Positions 1-12,247 of a DNA stretch of 64,000 nt are shown here, piece by piece; positions within the stretch are counted from its first letter, which is position 1; each line of letters begins with the position of its first letter. Both the position numbers and the translations under genes were made by a program. The DNA is from Aulostomus chinensis (Eukaryota > Chordata > Actinopteri > Syngnathiformes > Aulostomidae). Below the pieces are notes generated by a model. The model saw only the letters and a program-made list of their open reading frames with translations, was not told the origin of the DNA and ran no database searches. The stretch covers positions 12,291,644-12,355,643 of the forward strand of contig JBBMOA010000012.1 in the NCBI GenBank assembly GCA_037954235.1. Reading direction: 5' to 3'.

Positions 1-81
1 CTTTTCAGCACATTTTCTGCTCCAAACCCGAACAGAGTAGCTAAGATCATATTAGGAAGGCTGCTTAAGCGCGTGAACGCG

Positions 82-82
82 C

Positions 83-114
<32 letters not shown>

Positions 115-118
115 ACAC
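82..118. repeat. (CA)n microsatellite
   Basis: Nearly pure CA dinucleotide array with one interruption, inside the presumed cask intron 1. Confidence 0.95.
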
Positions 119-531
119 TAGAGGCCCTTGAGACAACATGTGTATTCCCACAAGGCCCAGGACCCCATTCAGTCACAACCACTCGTGCAAAGTTGACAGA
201 AAATGACTTATGCAGGCCCGAACTGGAGAATAATCGCCACGGTTTTAACCACTCGCGACAAATGCGAGGCGTTTCTGACTCGAGGCTGATCGAAACCAAT
301 TATCTGCCCAGTTACAGAGTGGACCTGCTGGATCGTGTAGTGTGAAAAGAACAGCAATGAATAATGAACAAAAAATAATAGCCAATGAGAATGAACTGCC
401 TGAGAGGCATCACAAACCGTTTGCTGTTAGATTGGACAACAAAATGTAGTCATGTCAATCGAGTCTTCTCAGCCAGTATCATTGCTGTTGATTTCTGTGT
501 TCTAGTAATTAAAAAAAAAGTCCTTAAGTCT

Positions 532-936
532 CCCACATTAAAAATCCATCCATCGTCATCTTCCGCTTATTCCTACACATTAAGGGTCGCGGGGGGGCTG
601 GAGCCTATCCCAGCGTCAACGGGCGACAGGCGGGGTTCACCCTGGACAGGTCGCCAGTCCATCGCAGGGCCAACATAGAGAGACGAACAACCATTCACAC
701 TCACATTCACACCTACGGTCAATTTAGAGTATCAATCAGCCTCGTCCCCAAATTGCATGTTTTTGGATGGTGGGAAGAAGCCGTAGTACCCGGAGAGAAC
801 TCACACAGACACGGGGAGAACATGCAGACTCCACACAGAAAGATCCTGTGCCCGAGCCGGGACTCGAACCCGGAACCTTCTTGCTGTGAGGCCACAGTGC
901 TAACCACTGCACCACCGTGCCGCCCACATTAAAAAT
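532..936 (-). mobile_element. tRNA-derived SINE (Mermaid/DANA-like), copy 1, with TSDs
   Basis: On the minus strand the element begins with a GGCGGCACGGTGGTGCAG head that contains an RNA polymerase III A box. A B box of the GGTTCGAGTCC type follows, and the body ends in a GGCTCCAGCC block with an ATGGATGG-type tail. It is flanked by a perfect 14-bp direct repeat, cccacattaaaaat, at 532-545 and 923-936. This marks it as a complete retrotransposed copy. It lies in cask intron 1 in the sense orientation. Confidence 0.85.
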
Positions 937-3900
937 AATTTAAAAAATATCCCGTGTGTAGACAACACAGAAGAACCTGCTCAATTTGTATGGAGATTTA
1001 TTCCACGATGTTCTTATCTGATGGGTTACATTGTCTTTGGTCTGCAGTGCAAACTGTCAGGCAACACTAAACAGCTTTTATCACTTCTATCTCCTTTTTT
1101 TTTTTTTTTTTACTTTTCATTAAAGCATTTCGGTCAATTTACTTAACATTTCCTGACATAGGACTTCATATACTAAATGACAAATACAGAAATTATGAAC
1201 AATAATAATACAACAACATAGAAAACAATAAGAATTCTTATCGAATTCTAGCATTTTTGATCGGTTGTTATCAAGCACCTTCTGTAACCTCTGTAGCCGA
1301 ATCTGCTTTGGGCCTTCCTGCCGAGCAGACGTCCCGGCAGCCACTGAGAGCGACAACAGTGAGGACAATACCACCTCTTGGCAGAGGCTTCGATTCAAAT
1401 TGATCCCTGGTGTGTTTTCTGTTTGGGGGAAGAGTCTCAGCTGAGTACAGACAGACAAGCCTGCTCTTTAAGGTCTCCATGTAAAAACCAGAGTTTTTAA
1501 CCCACTAACCCACAGCCCACAGGCCTGGAGGTGCCATGACCAGGGCAGGTTCATTGTAGAATAGCCCTGCCTATTTCTTCACATATGTGAGGCTGACTCA
1601 CGCTAAGCATTACGGTTAGCTTGCCTTCCTTCGACTTACTGCTTTGCAATCTATAAATGTGGCTAAACTGATGTTTGTATTTCTTTCTGTATTGATGACT
1701 ACTGATAATATGGACCACAGACAACGGAGCAGAAGTCGTCTACTTCATTTTGAAATTAAAGTGCTCTGTTTTCTTTCAGAAAAACAGAAAACTACCATAC
1801 AGTAAAGCCGTTTTCCCACCACTTCCTGACTTTGTTCATGCATCAAATGTACATGACGCATATAACCAAAAAACACACCAGTTAAAAGGATAACCTGGTA
1901 GGATTGGGATAGTGGATGAATATAATGGCTGTCACGTGCGTGCTCAGCAGGATGATGCATCTCCAAACGCTTGTGCAAACTGGTGTCTTTAGTTGGCACA
2001 GTGCCTTTGCAAAAACAGCAACTAGCTTCAGGTGTATCTTTCAACTTGTTGGCTACATCCAGTTTAGGTCCGAATTAGTGCCAAACAGGTGATTTGGTTC
2101 TCTTCTTCACCACAAACTCCTCCGTAATTTAAGAGACAGGGGGAGGAGCGTACAAAGCAGATGCTGGTGAAGGGACCCGCACAAGTCTATCAGCAATAAT
2201 GAGCGGACAATGGACGACCACCCAACCTCAGAGGCTGCTTGTGTCTCACTTGCAACCTGTTTAATTATACAAAGATTTGTGTATTTTCATGGCACTTTGC
2301 TGGTAATCTATAAAAGTCAAACTATGTGTCCATCATGTGTACTACTCGAGTTGTAATTGCCCAGGCCTATTATCACCGACACACCGCCAGCTCTCAGTCT
2401 CAGCTCCACGGTGGAATCCTAATATAGGTCAATGTTTTACACATTTCATCAGGCCTTTCATTAGGGACCCACTTGTGCACATGCTGCAGCGTAAACTCAC
2501 AAACCTTAGCAGACCCTTTAATAGCACATAATTCAGACTTTGGCAAAGAAAAACACCCAGAGACGAAGAGGAAAACGCAACCCATCAGTAAATTAGCTCA
2601 TTACTGGTATATGTACATATACCAGGCAGCAGTGAAGCAGGATGTTAATCTCTGTGGTGATGTCCGTTCACTCCACGAGGTGAGTGGCACACATGCACAG
2701 GATATGGAACTAGGCCTTGGGCTTATATTCCCAGCCGCCTCCTGGAAAGGGACACAATTACCAAATCTGACACATGCAACACACATTAACACACGCCTCC
2801 TTGGGCCTGGAGTCATAATGACATTCAGGCTTTGTACAGCACCCCCGAGCATCCTCCCTGACCATGAGGTATGCAAATGGAGGGTGATTCATTTGATTCA
2901 CTCGGGAGCAATTCAGGCCCTGCAGCAATGTATGCTATAGGACCGTATCCATTGTTGAATCCACAGTGTGTCCTAATATTCTGTATAGGGAGGCCATTGA
3001 TCCAGTCATCTGGGAAAAATTAAGTCCCATTTTTGGCTCCATTAACACAGGAGATGATAGTGCAAGGAGACGGATGCTGTGGTTAGCCTCATAACCCCTC
3101 AATGGATTGTGACTGAGGTCTAAACATTGTGTGGAGTGTATTATAATGTCGGAACCAAGAGATCCTAAGGTTATTGGATGAAAAACAAATCATTTGTGTC
3201 ACATGCACAGAAATTACCATATACCGTTGTCACCAAGTATCAACTCGTGTGCAGTAGTTTCAGGCTGCACAGATTGAGAAAAACAAAGGGTAGCTCCATA
3301 TTTTGTTATGCACGCCGGCATTACGTCCCCTACTTTGAAGAAGACAAGCGTGCACACACACAACTTTCTTTTCTGAGGATGAACTAGAAGAGAGCATGGC
3401 CTCAAGGCACAGGATGTCTCTTAATGTGTGAGTCAAACTAATGGACTGCTTCCTTCTACTGTGCCCCTGACCTCTCTCACTCTCCCTCTCTTTCTCACTC
3501 ATCACATCTTCAATGCAACCTCGCTCGCCCCGATACACCATCCTAGATTTACTGCCCTCGTTCTTCTCTTCATGGTCTTAACATCTCCATTTACCCCCCC
3601 CCCCCCCCTTTGCTTTTATGCCTCAGGATACCATAACACAACAGGCCAGATCAGTCTGACAGCAAATTGACAGATGCAACCACACATACGGGTGACAGGC
3701 TTTTGTGTGGGGTCAGTGCTCTAAGAATGCAGGCTAAAATCATCACGCATGGTCAAATTATGAGTCAGTACATGAAGACAAAGTGAATCACATTTTCTCA
3801 AGTGACACACCAATTTGGGCTTATTTACATGTGATATCTTGACTCTGCAACTCCTGCAACATATGGGTCAAAAACTGCAAGTTGTGTGTACCTGTAACTA

Positions 3901-6739
3901 AGTTCTGCAAACTGTTATACACAGATATTCTGTCGACATGTGTGAGGCATTGGGTTTGAAAAGGTGTGGAAACTTACAGGAATTCTCTATGGGAAGTTAT
4001 GATCAGATGAAAACTTTCCACAGGAACATACAGGATACCATTAACGTAAATATATTTGAAATTTAAGGGAAACAAATAGGAATACAAAGACTACAATGAC
4101 TACACCTTGTCCTGTACATCTTGATGATTTCTCAGCTAAATACTATCTAACTAGCTCTTACTATATCAGAATGAGTTTTATACAGTTGTGTCCACTGCTG
4201 TTTGCTAGTTATCCGATTGATTTAGTACGCTGACTGGAGAGAGGTCACCTATCTGCTCATGAGAATAAAATCTATATAGAGTTTGTCTGTAAAAGACTAA
4301 AAAACTACCCAAACATTTCCAGTTTATTCCTGTTAATTCCAATGGGAAATTTCCAACCTTGAATATTCCTTGAATTGTGCAACCCTGGTGAAGCTACGAT
4401 GCAGAGAACACTGACCTGTGTTTCCTGTCTCAGTCTTGGCTGACCACATATTGCAACTGGATACGGCTGTGTTTTTACATTATATATAGGGAATTTTCTT
4501 GGCTCACTCCATGTGCGTTCCAGAGACAGAAACAAGAAATAGCCACCCGACTGTCTGGGAGGAAGAGAGAAAACATTGTTCTCAGGCTTGCCTAAACATG
4601 TAGTGTAGGCGCAGGTCTGCTCACCCTGTCAAACAGGCAACCATCTCTGTGACACTGCAGACGCCTCATAACCAGTCACCCTGCTATGATGGACTGACTG
4701 CGTCTGTCAGGCCTGCCAAGCTCCTGATTCTCACTGCGTTTGTGTTTGTGCTTCCAATGAAGTGCTTCATTCAAGACGAGCACTTTGGGATGACACAATC
4801 TGCTATTCATGTGTCGGTCAAAGCAGAAAGCGAGTTTACCCTCAAACAGATATCCCTTCGCCGTCCACTCCTTCAACTTTCTTGGCTGAATATTAAAACA
4901 AAGCAAGCGCTTCCCTTGACACTCCTCTTCTTTCATCCTTTGGCTCCTTTATGAAACACTGCGATAACAAATTGGAAAGTCCCAGGTGTGGTGCAGGTAG
5001 TGCAGCTATTCAGCAGGAGAAAGTGCAGAATATGAAGGCAATAATGACAGGAGAGGGCTGCTCATCAGGAATAAACACTTGAGCGGCACAGACGGTGCCT
5101 GCTGCCATTTTCACCAGTTCAGGTTATTAGTCACTCCAGAGGCAGCACCAGCAGCAGGGGAACATTCACAATCACTTGCATGCACTATATTAACTACATC
5201 ACAACAGTCTAGCTCGTAGCAATGGATTTTAATTATCTGGACACATGTTAATGCTAAATCAAGCTCTGTAGCTGTCCTGGATTGCTTTAGTAACCATAGT
5301 ACCTGCAGTTCTTGTTCCACAACAAAATCTAGCTTCCTGAGAGGCATTTACAGCAGCAGGGCCCCCTCCAAAAAAGACACCATAATAAAACATTCCAAAA
5401 TAATTCAAGCGATACAATACGGTAAATTACGTGTATACGGTTCTCTTATTTTTCCTGTGACAGGAAAATTTCCTCTCAAGGATCCCTAATAATGGAATCT
5501 TTTTTTTGTAATTTGTTCAAGGAGCATCAATCTGATAATGCCTTTTTTCTAAATCCAGAAGTACCTGTACTCACTGTCACTAAAACACATTGAGCTGTTC
5601 ATCAAATTTATCAAGCCTATACAACATTTATTCCAGGGAATTTAGGATCTCAGCCCACCATCGCGGTTCTTGTTTGGCCATCCTCGGAAAAAAGTTTGCG
5701 CACACCTGCAATAGACTCACTATTCCTTTAATATCCAGTGGGATGCATACGCAATAGTAATGCTGCAGGAGTTGGTGAGTAAGACATGCACTTGCAGTAC
5801 AATATAAAAAAAATAATAGTAAATACCATAAATGCACACTGATTACTTTGAAATGTGTTTTTCAAACTCCATCATAAACACTTGAACTGGCAAAAAACAC
5901 ACTGGACTGCTTTGAAAACGTTTTACAAAATCAAACAATTATCAATATCAAAAAAATAAGCAAAAAAAATAAGCAAAAAATATAAGCGCTTCATCTGTAT
6001 CAGTGGATAATCTCATATATATCTATATCTATATATCTAGAGATGGATATGTCTCTATATATCTATGATTTATTGTTTCCAATGTTTTGAATATAGTTGA
6101 CTTTTTCAGTATGCACTTTTTTTTTACAAAGGTAACATCACATGGATAAATGTTGCCAACATGTGTTCGTATATCTGCAAAAAATTGTAAAAATGCATTT
6201 GCGCCACATTTGCGGAGTCTGTTCATCATAATAATTTTTGTGGTTATACAAGTGCATGGGCTGACATCATGATTCGATTAACCATGCAGCACTACGTCTT
6301 CCATGGCGGGGTTAATGTAGGGTCCTGCTCCACATTGGGACCGGCTGTCACCATCTAGCAGAATTTGAGGAGCTTCTCAATGAACTCACACCCTGTGGAC
6401 ATGCACAGCTGGGAGGGAATATTGTTTCCAGTGGTCTGAAGAATCCCTAACGATGACCAGATGTGCGGGGTGCATGACTCATGATGGTCTGTGCCCTGCC
6501 CTTTAATCTCTGCAGCAAGTTACCTACTGCTACTTGGCCAGAGCACACAGTATCATGCCAGGCGAGCGCTGTGAGTCTGGGCAGAAGAGGACGTCGATAA
6601 ATAACCACCAGTAATCTTATCTGCATGTGGGATTAACGCAATAAAACTGGGAATGTAACTGCTATCCCTGACTGTCTTGCGGGCCAGGCCATCGCTTCTA
6701 TGTCATGTCACACTCAAACGGTTAAAGAGCACGGGCGCA
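937..6739 (-). other. cask: cask intron 1, no coding features seen
   Basis: This stretch holds no recognisable exon. It contains a poly-T run near 1,096-1,111, a 15-base C run near 3,594-3,608, and a TATATC-type low-complexity patch at about 6,010-6,070. Open frames here are short and match nothing I know. It is interpreted as cask intron 1, which is long in vertebrates. Confidence 0.6.
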
Positions 6740-6748
6740 AACACACAC

Positions 6749-6805
<57 letters not shown>

Positions 6806-6810
6806 TACAC
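6740..6810. repeat. (CA)n microsatellite
   Basis: CA array with a CGCAA interruption and an ATACATAC end, in cask intron 1 a few hundred bases downstream of exon 1. Confidence 0.95.
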
Positions 6811-6886
6811 AATCCTCGGAGGTTGCGATTGATGCAGTTCTGACGGCCACGGACACACCAGCACCAGAAATTAGCACGCTATATCT

Positions 6887-6933
6887 AGTGCGTGCGTGCG
6901 TGCGTGCGTGTGTGTGAGGGGGGGGGGGGGGGG
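6887..6933. repeat. (TGCG)n array joined to a G16 run
   Basis: A GTGC/GTGT tetranucleotide array runs directly into about 16 consecutive G on the plus strand. The plus strand is the template strand for cask transcription. The element starts about 140 bp inside intron 1 from the exon 1 donor, within the CpG-rich zone. Confidence 0.9.
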
Positions 6934-7073
6934 CTCGCGCACATAGTACCGCGAGCGCGCGCGTGCCATTCCTTCAGGACATTGGAGGAGCTAATTGGAA
7001 AGCGCCCGGTGACCGACGCTAACCGTGCAAAACACAAACATGGGTTACTACATAGCGGCGATGCCACACTTAC

Positions 7074-7132
7074 TTCCCGATGACCTCGCAGAGCTCGTAC
7101 ACATCTTCAAACAGAATGTCGTCGTCCGCCAT
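7074..7132 (-). CDS. cask: cask first coding exon
   Basis: The exon encodes MADDDILFEDVYELCEVIG plus the first two bases of a Lys codon, then a perfect donor (GTAAGT). This is the known N-terminus of CASK, the calcium/calmodulin-dependent serine kinase-like MAGUK scaffold. The peptide starts the CaM-kinase-like domain just before its glycine loop, which would continue in the next exon as K-G-P-F. CASK acts at synapses and cell junctions, where it binds neurexin, Mint and Veli. The only difference from the mammalian N-terminus I recall is Val6 to Ile. The start is chosen because ATGGCGGAC opens the family N-terminus inside a CpG-rich region. Later exons lie beyond the left edge of the window. 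Confidence 0.93.
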
Positions 7133-8010
7133 AGTTCGACCCCGGCAGGGGGAAAATATCCCCAAAAATATGCGTCCCAAACCTGGTTAACTTGTGCTCC
7201 TAAACGGTGGGAGAAGAAGGCCACAAACAGGTGACCGTTAGACAGAAATAACTGACCAACACTGCCCGTGTGTACCGGCGGCGGTTTAGTCGGTGTAGAG
7301 TTCCAAATAAAGGTTCTTAAATCCCAGTTGCTGCTTCCTTCGTCGACCTTCCGCCCCCCGAAAAACCGCTGCGTCGCTGTGTATGAATCGGCACGGGGGA
7401 GCTCAGTAATCCAGTTTGGGGAGTCCACTAGTTCGGCCCCGCCTTTCCCAGTTTCCCGGTATCGTAGTCCTATCAAAAACCAGCCCTTTCTTTCTCAAAC
7501 ATTTCAGTCAACTGCTCCGATGGTGTTTCCCTTCCCGTTAACCGCTCCGCACACTCCGGGGTGAATGATGAGCACACGGTGGATAGAATGCCCAGGCAGA
7601 CAGCGGGCATCAGGCTCCGGTTACAGGAGTGATCCAGGTGGGTCACGGTGATCTTCACATCCCGAGCAGCCACGGATTATACCTTCGGGATGTGTCACAC
7701 TCCGTCCTCCTGTCGTGTAGCGGACGGGTGGGTTTAAGTCCTCAAAATATAATAAAGAAGCCCCCCTCGCTTTTGCTCCAGGTCTGTGTCACACTTTCCA
7801 GTGGGTTATGTGTTTTTCTATCACTGACGCCCGTATGCCCGGACGTTCAGCTCCACGGCGCTTCCAGAAAACCAAGCTCCTCCTACACGGGGAGAGTTCT
7901 GAAACTACCCCGCTGTCCTCCATTTTGGCGCCTCGATGTTTCCCGAGTTTTCTTTAAAAGCCTATAAGCCTTGAGCCAATATGGCGGAGGAGCGACGCCG
8001 CACAGACTTG
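7133..8010 (-). promoter_or_regulatory. cask: cask CpG-rich 5'UTR and promoter region
   Basis: Sequence upstream of the cask start codon is visibly richer in CG dinucleotides than the surrounding AT-rich DNA; the CpG-rich zone runs from about 6,885 to 8,010. Around 7,922-7,933 lies TTTTGGCGCC, which fits an E2F-type site. Around 7,975-7,990 lie a CCAAT box and AATATGGCGGAG, which resembles a YY1 initiator motif. The transcription start cannot be fixed from sequence alone. A TATA-less CpG-island promoter is usual for a broadly expressed gene such as cask. Confidence 0.65.
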
Positions 8011-8708
8011 GATAGAACTGTAGTTTCCATATGAGATTTTCCATGGGAGAACTGGAGTTCCCACACACAAACGCGTATGTTGTGGGGAAAAGAAACACAC
8101 AACTACAAACAACCTCATAATTAAGGGGAAATTTAAGTAATTAACGTTGATTTCAGGGCTCAAGATTTATACGGGGTATTCTGAAAAATAGCTCATTGGG
8201 GAATAAAGGGGTGAGCACAGCCCACAATCATTAGCTAATCACCAGGTATGAAAGTTTGAACTACAAAGTGGCACAGCATGCTCATGCATTTGAGTGAACA
8301 AGATAGATACATTATCAACTTTAAGTATATTTATATGCGAAAATGACATAAATGTCTGTTTTCTCCATATTTCGTTTCCTCCTTTTAATATTTTATTATT
8401 TTACTTTGAAGATTGCAGTGTTAATATACTTGTCTTCTCTGCTGAATGTTTGTTTCTTGGTTGGACCCAGGCAAGGGTCAGATGGCATTGTTCTATTATT
8501 CCATTACATTTACAATATATGACAATTCATTCTGGTAACTCGTTAAACACTCGTACAAAACTGCCAAAAAAATAACTGGAGTGACCGGTTGCACTTCAGA
8601 AACAAACAAATCACGCTGTCAGTCTCTTTTTTGGGGCATGATTATCGTGCACAGTCGGCTTGCAAAGAAGTTAAACGTTTACAGTAATTTTTTCAAAAAA
8701 GGTCCACA
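8011..8708. other. Intergenic, nothing recognised
   Basis: AT-rich sequence to the right of the cask promoter. No family-like open frame, splice-site pattern or repeat was recognised. Confidence 0.5.
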
Positions 8709-9069
8709 CATCCATTCATCCATTTTCTTCCACTTATTCTATTAAGGGGGGCTGGAGCCTATCCCAGCAGCCTTCAGGCGAGAGGCGGGGTTCACCCTGG
8801 ACAGGTCACCAGTCTATTTGAGGGCCAACACATAGAGACAGACAACCATTCACACTCACAGTCACACCTATGGTCAATTTAGAGTATCAATCAGCCTCGT
8901 CCCCTCTTGATGTCTTTGGACTGTGGGAGGAAGCTGGAGTACCAGAGAGAACCCACACAGGAACAGGGAGAACATGGAGACTCCACACAGAAAGATCCTG
9001 TGCCTGAGCCGGGACTCGAACCCCGGCTGTGAGGCGACAGTGCTGACCACTGCACCACCGTGCCACCCG
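8709..9069 (-). mobile_element. tRNA-derived SINE (Mermaid/DANA-like), copy 2
   Basis: Same family and orientation as the copy at 546-922: a degenerate ATCCATT tail at the left, the GGAGCCTATCCCAGC block, and a B-box-like CGGGACTCGAACCCC near the right end with the GGTGGTGCAGTGG A-box region beyond it. It shares the CCTCTTGATGTCTTTGG variant with the copies near 43.3 kb and 51.6 kb, so these form a subfamily. No clear target-site duplication was found. Confidence 0.85.
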
Positions 9070-9448
9070 CAAAATTTTCCATTGGAAGGAATTTGGGCAT
9101 TTTAAAAAAAAAAAGTCTTGTGTTCTACCTTTTTTGGCAATCAAGTGGGAAACTCTCCTTAGAAATTAAAAGGAATGTATGGGAATCATCAAGAATGTAT
9201 GGGAATGAAAAGGGTGGGATTAACTGGATATTTTGGTGGTGATTTATACTAAATGTATTGCACTGTATTCATCTTTCTACTTAAGCGTTTACATTTATGT
9301 CAGTAGGTTACAAGACGTAGCTAGTATAAATTACCCCAGAAACTTTAAATGTTCCTACAATTTTGCAACCCTATTGCACAGAATTGTCTGGAACTGATGT
9401 TTGTCTTTCATCAACCATGTTGCATTCCCAAAAACAGTCCAAACTAGA

Positions 9449-9450
9449 GT

Positions 9451-9518
<68 letters not shown>
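9449..9518. repeat. (GA)n microsatellite
   Basis: About 70 bp of nearly pure GA on the plus strand, a polypurine tract able to form a triplex. Confidence 0.95.
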
Positions 9519-10091
9519 AAACACACGCAGGCAAGTGCTGTTGTCCATACAGTATTTGATTAACTTTGGTGTGTTCAGTATATTGCCAGATGATTGTCTA
9601 ATTAGCGCCGTGTGAATAATTTAGAAGAATAAATCCCAGATGATGGGCTTGTTATTTTATTTATGGTTTTTCAAGAATAAGGATTTGCTCTAACTAAACA
9701 AGCCCCACAGCAGCTTCTGTATGTATTTTACTCCCCAGAAACATGGCTGCCTATGTAGCACAATCTTTTATTTTGGCCTTTGAAGTCATATGAGTTTGTG
9801 TGTGTGCACATGATAGAGATTTTGGGTGGGAGGAGGGGGGTTGCTGATGAGGAACAGGGGTACCCATAGACACGTCCTAGCGTACCCCCCATTATGGACC
9901 CCCTGAATAGGAGGTTATTTGGCTTAGGAATAAAAGATATCAGGACATCAGAGGAAATCTTATCTCTAACCAACACACCATTCTAGGCTCAGACGGTGGG
10001 CCAACATGGTGGGAAGGTTCTGAGGCCCTGCCCACACTCTGAAATCACAATCAAAGCTGATAGATTGCTTGTTTGTTGAGTGCTGTAGTAG

Positions 10092-10092
<1 letters not shown>

Positions 10093-10167
<75 letters not shown>
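10093..10167. repeat. (CA)n microsatellite
   Basis: About 75 bp of uninterrupted CA. It directly abuts the dispersed repeat that starts near 10,200. Confidence 0.95.
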
Positions 10168-10169
<2 letters not shown>

Positions 10170-10204
10170 TTAACCCTTGAACGGGAACACTACTTATATG
10201 AGAG

Positions 10205-10450
10205 TGTGACTGTGACATCTCAAGAACAACTTGAAAGAATTACTTGAAATTTGAAACAAACATCTACTGTGACTATAGGATGAACTTAAAATATTTTGGT
10301 GATCAATGTCAAAGGTCACTCCGACTGCTATAGAAATATCTCATTAATGCCTTGAACGAAGTTCTTTAAATGTGAAACAAACATTTACTGAGACTCTTGG
10401 ACAAAATGAAAAGATTCAAGTTCATCTCACCGCATTTTCTTTGGAATGGC
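10205..10450. repeat. Dispersed repeat with two ~121-bp tandem units
   Basis: Two diverged units are offset by about 121 bp. Each carries GAAACAAACATCTACTG or a near copy (near 10,253 and 10,374), followed by a GGATGAACTTAAAATATT-type segment. The first unit continues into TTGGTGATCAATGTCAAAGG. A related segment, TTTGGTGGTCAAAGGTCAGA, occurs near 46,920. This is a short dispersed fish repeat of unknown class. Confidence 0.55.
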
Positions 10451-11064
10451 TTGAGGAAATGTCAATAAATCTGAAGTAAAAAAATCCTGGTCTTGGAGGT
10501 TAAATTTATTTCATACATTAACCCTTTCCAACTATTCACACTTTTATTATTATTTTTTTAATGTTAATATTTTATTTTTCACGTGTTTTCCAGGTGTAGT
10601 TTTCAGACAGTACTCAAAAGTTCTGGTATAAAACATATTTCAAACATTAAAATCAGCGTTGCTGTTCAGTGACAGCCTTTTAGACAAACCTTTGCATGTT
10701 CCACATCTTTCATACATAATTCAGTTTATTCAACTTTCAAGGCAGCATTGTAGTCTAGCGACAGCTTTACAGCTTTTGTGCCCGCAAACAGTAATTAGAT
10801 CAACAAATCAACATAGTCGACTCCCATCTGCAGGATTCGTTGTTGAGTTTTGAGATAACTACTAAGTCTACATCTAAAATTGGTTAAGCACCCTTTAACA
10901 TGAGGATGTTTTTCAGTTGGCATAACAAAGTTTCACTCAGCATCTTGCTGTCATTTGTAGCACTGTGCTACCGACTTGTGCTGCAGGGAGCAGCAGGTAA
11001 TGCTGCAGGGATGTTACGATAATGATATACAGTACAAGTACCTGTGACATTTCACTCACTCGCT

Positions 11065-11068
<4 letters not shown>

Positions 11069-11098
<30 letters not shown>
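11069..11098. repeat. (CA)n microsatellite
   Basis: Short CA array of about 15 units. Confidence 0.9.
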
Positions 11099-11100
<2 letters not shown>

Positions 11101-12198
11101 TAAAATGAAAGGCAATTACAACTCTTCAAAAACAACACAAACATTCGATTCTGTTTCATGCCATCATTTCACCAAGCATGACAAGTCATTTCCAGTGTAT
11201 TATTGAATTAGCCAAGCTCGTGCGGTTCCATAAAAACCTCCATTCCTGATTATATTCCAATATGAGTCAAAAATAATCACAATATGATGTTTTTTCCTCC
11301 TCAACATTACTATGCCCTAATTATATATAATGAGATAGTGGCAGTAAACGTTTCAACATATTTTGACATCTCTTGTCTGGAAGATGGATTCTGATGTGTG
11401 AGTCAGCTTATCAAGCTTCAACAAGGTACACATCATAGGGAGAGATCGTGACATTGTCGCTTCATCATATCCTCTGCAGGTTTTGTTTTGGAGAAATAAA
11501 TGTTGCCCGTGCCTGAATATGAAACAAATCTTGCTCTATTTTCCAAGAGCACAGTAAACTGTACTTCCACTAAGAGGCTTTAGGAAGAGTATTGCATGTA
11601 GAATGCATCATCCTTTTGCTGCAGGAATCCATTTAGGAGCTGTTTGTGTCTTTCCTGCAATACTCCAACCCTGCCTGCAGTCTCTCCTCCTGAAGCCTCA
11701 CTTCACTCATACACAAAACAAGTCAGCCATTCTTCATTTTATAAGTCAACCTTTCATTCTTGGATGTTCACTCTAGTTTATCCCTAGTCACATTCACATG
11801 TAAAATCTTTTTTTTTCCCATAAAAATAGACGGCAAAATCTGCACATCCTTTATATGAATAAGCATGTTTCCCCGTGTCAACAAGTGTTTTTCTTACCCA
11901 CACCAAGAGCATGCCATTGGTCAAAGCAATACGTTTCTGCTTGCATACAGTAGTTGAGTTTAATTGTGTTCTGTCTTGTCCCTGGGGAAGACAAAAACAC
12001 ACACAAAGTGATCAGTATAAGCCTGTCTGTGCCAGCTAAGGTGAAACCTGGACTCACACTGACTAGTGGCTCCAGTAATGTTATTAACGAAGCAGAAATC
12101 AATGCTGGCTAACAAGCTGGATCAATAGACTTCACAGTCTATGGGATATATGAATAATTTGGTTACTGGTGGGGCTGACACAATGAATGAAAGCCAAG

Positions 12199-12199
<1 letters not shown>

Positions 12200-12241
<42 letters not shown>
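12200..12241. repeat. (GT)n microsatellite
   Basis: About 21 GT units on the plus strand. Confidence 0.95.

Positions 12242-12247
<6 letters not shown>

Noticed and set aside
719..927. Minus-strand frames with GSGFESRLGHRIFLCGV-like text, recurring at 8.9, 30.5, 43.4 and 51.6 kb
   Set aside because: They are translations of the Mermaid/DANA-like SINE, not genes.
7983..8040. Plus-strand ATGGCGGAGGAG opposite the cask promoter as a divergent gene start
   Set aside because: The frame closes after 17 codons with no donor site; better explained as a YY1-like promoter motif.
9966..10163. Frames rich in alternating Cys-Val or His-Thr (also near 18.7, 21.3, 48.9, 56.4 and 61.1 kb)
   Set aside because: They are translations of GT/CA microsatellites and have no start context, splice sites or family match.
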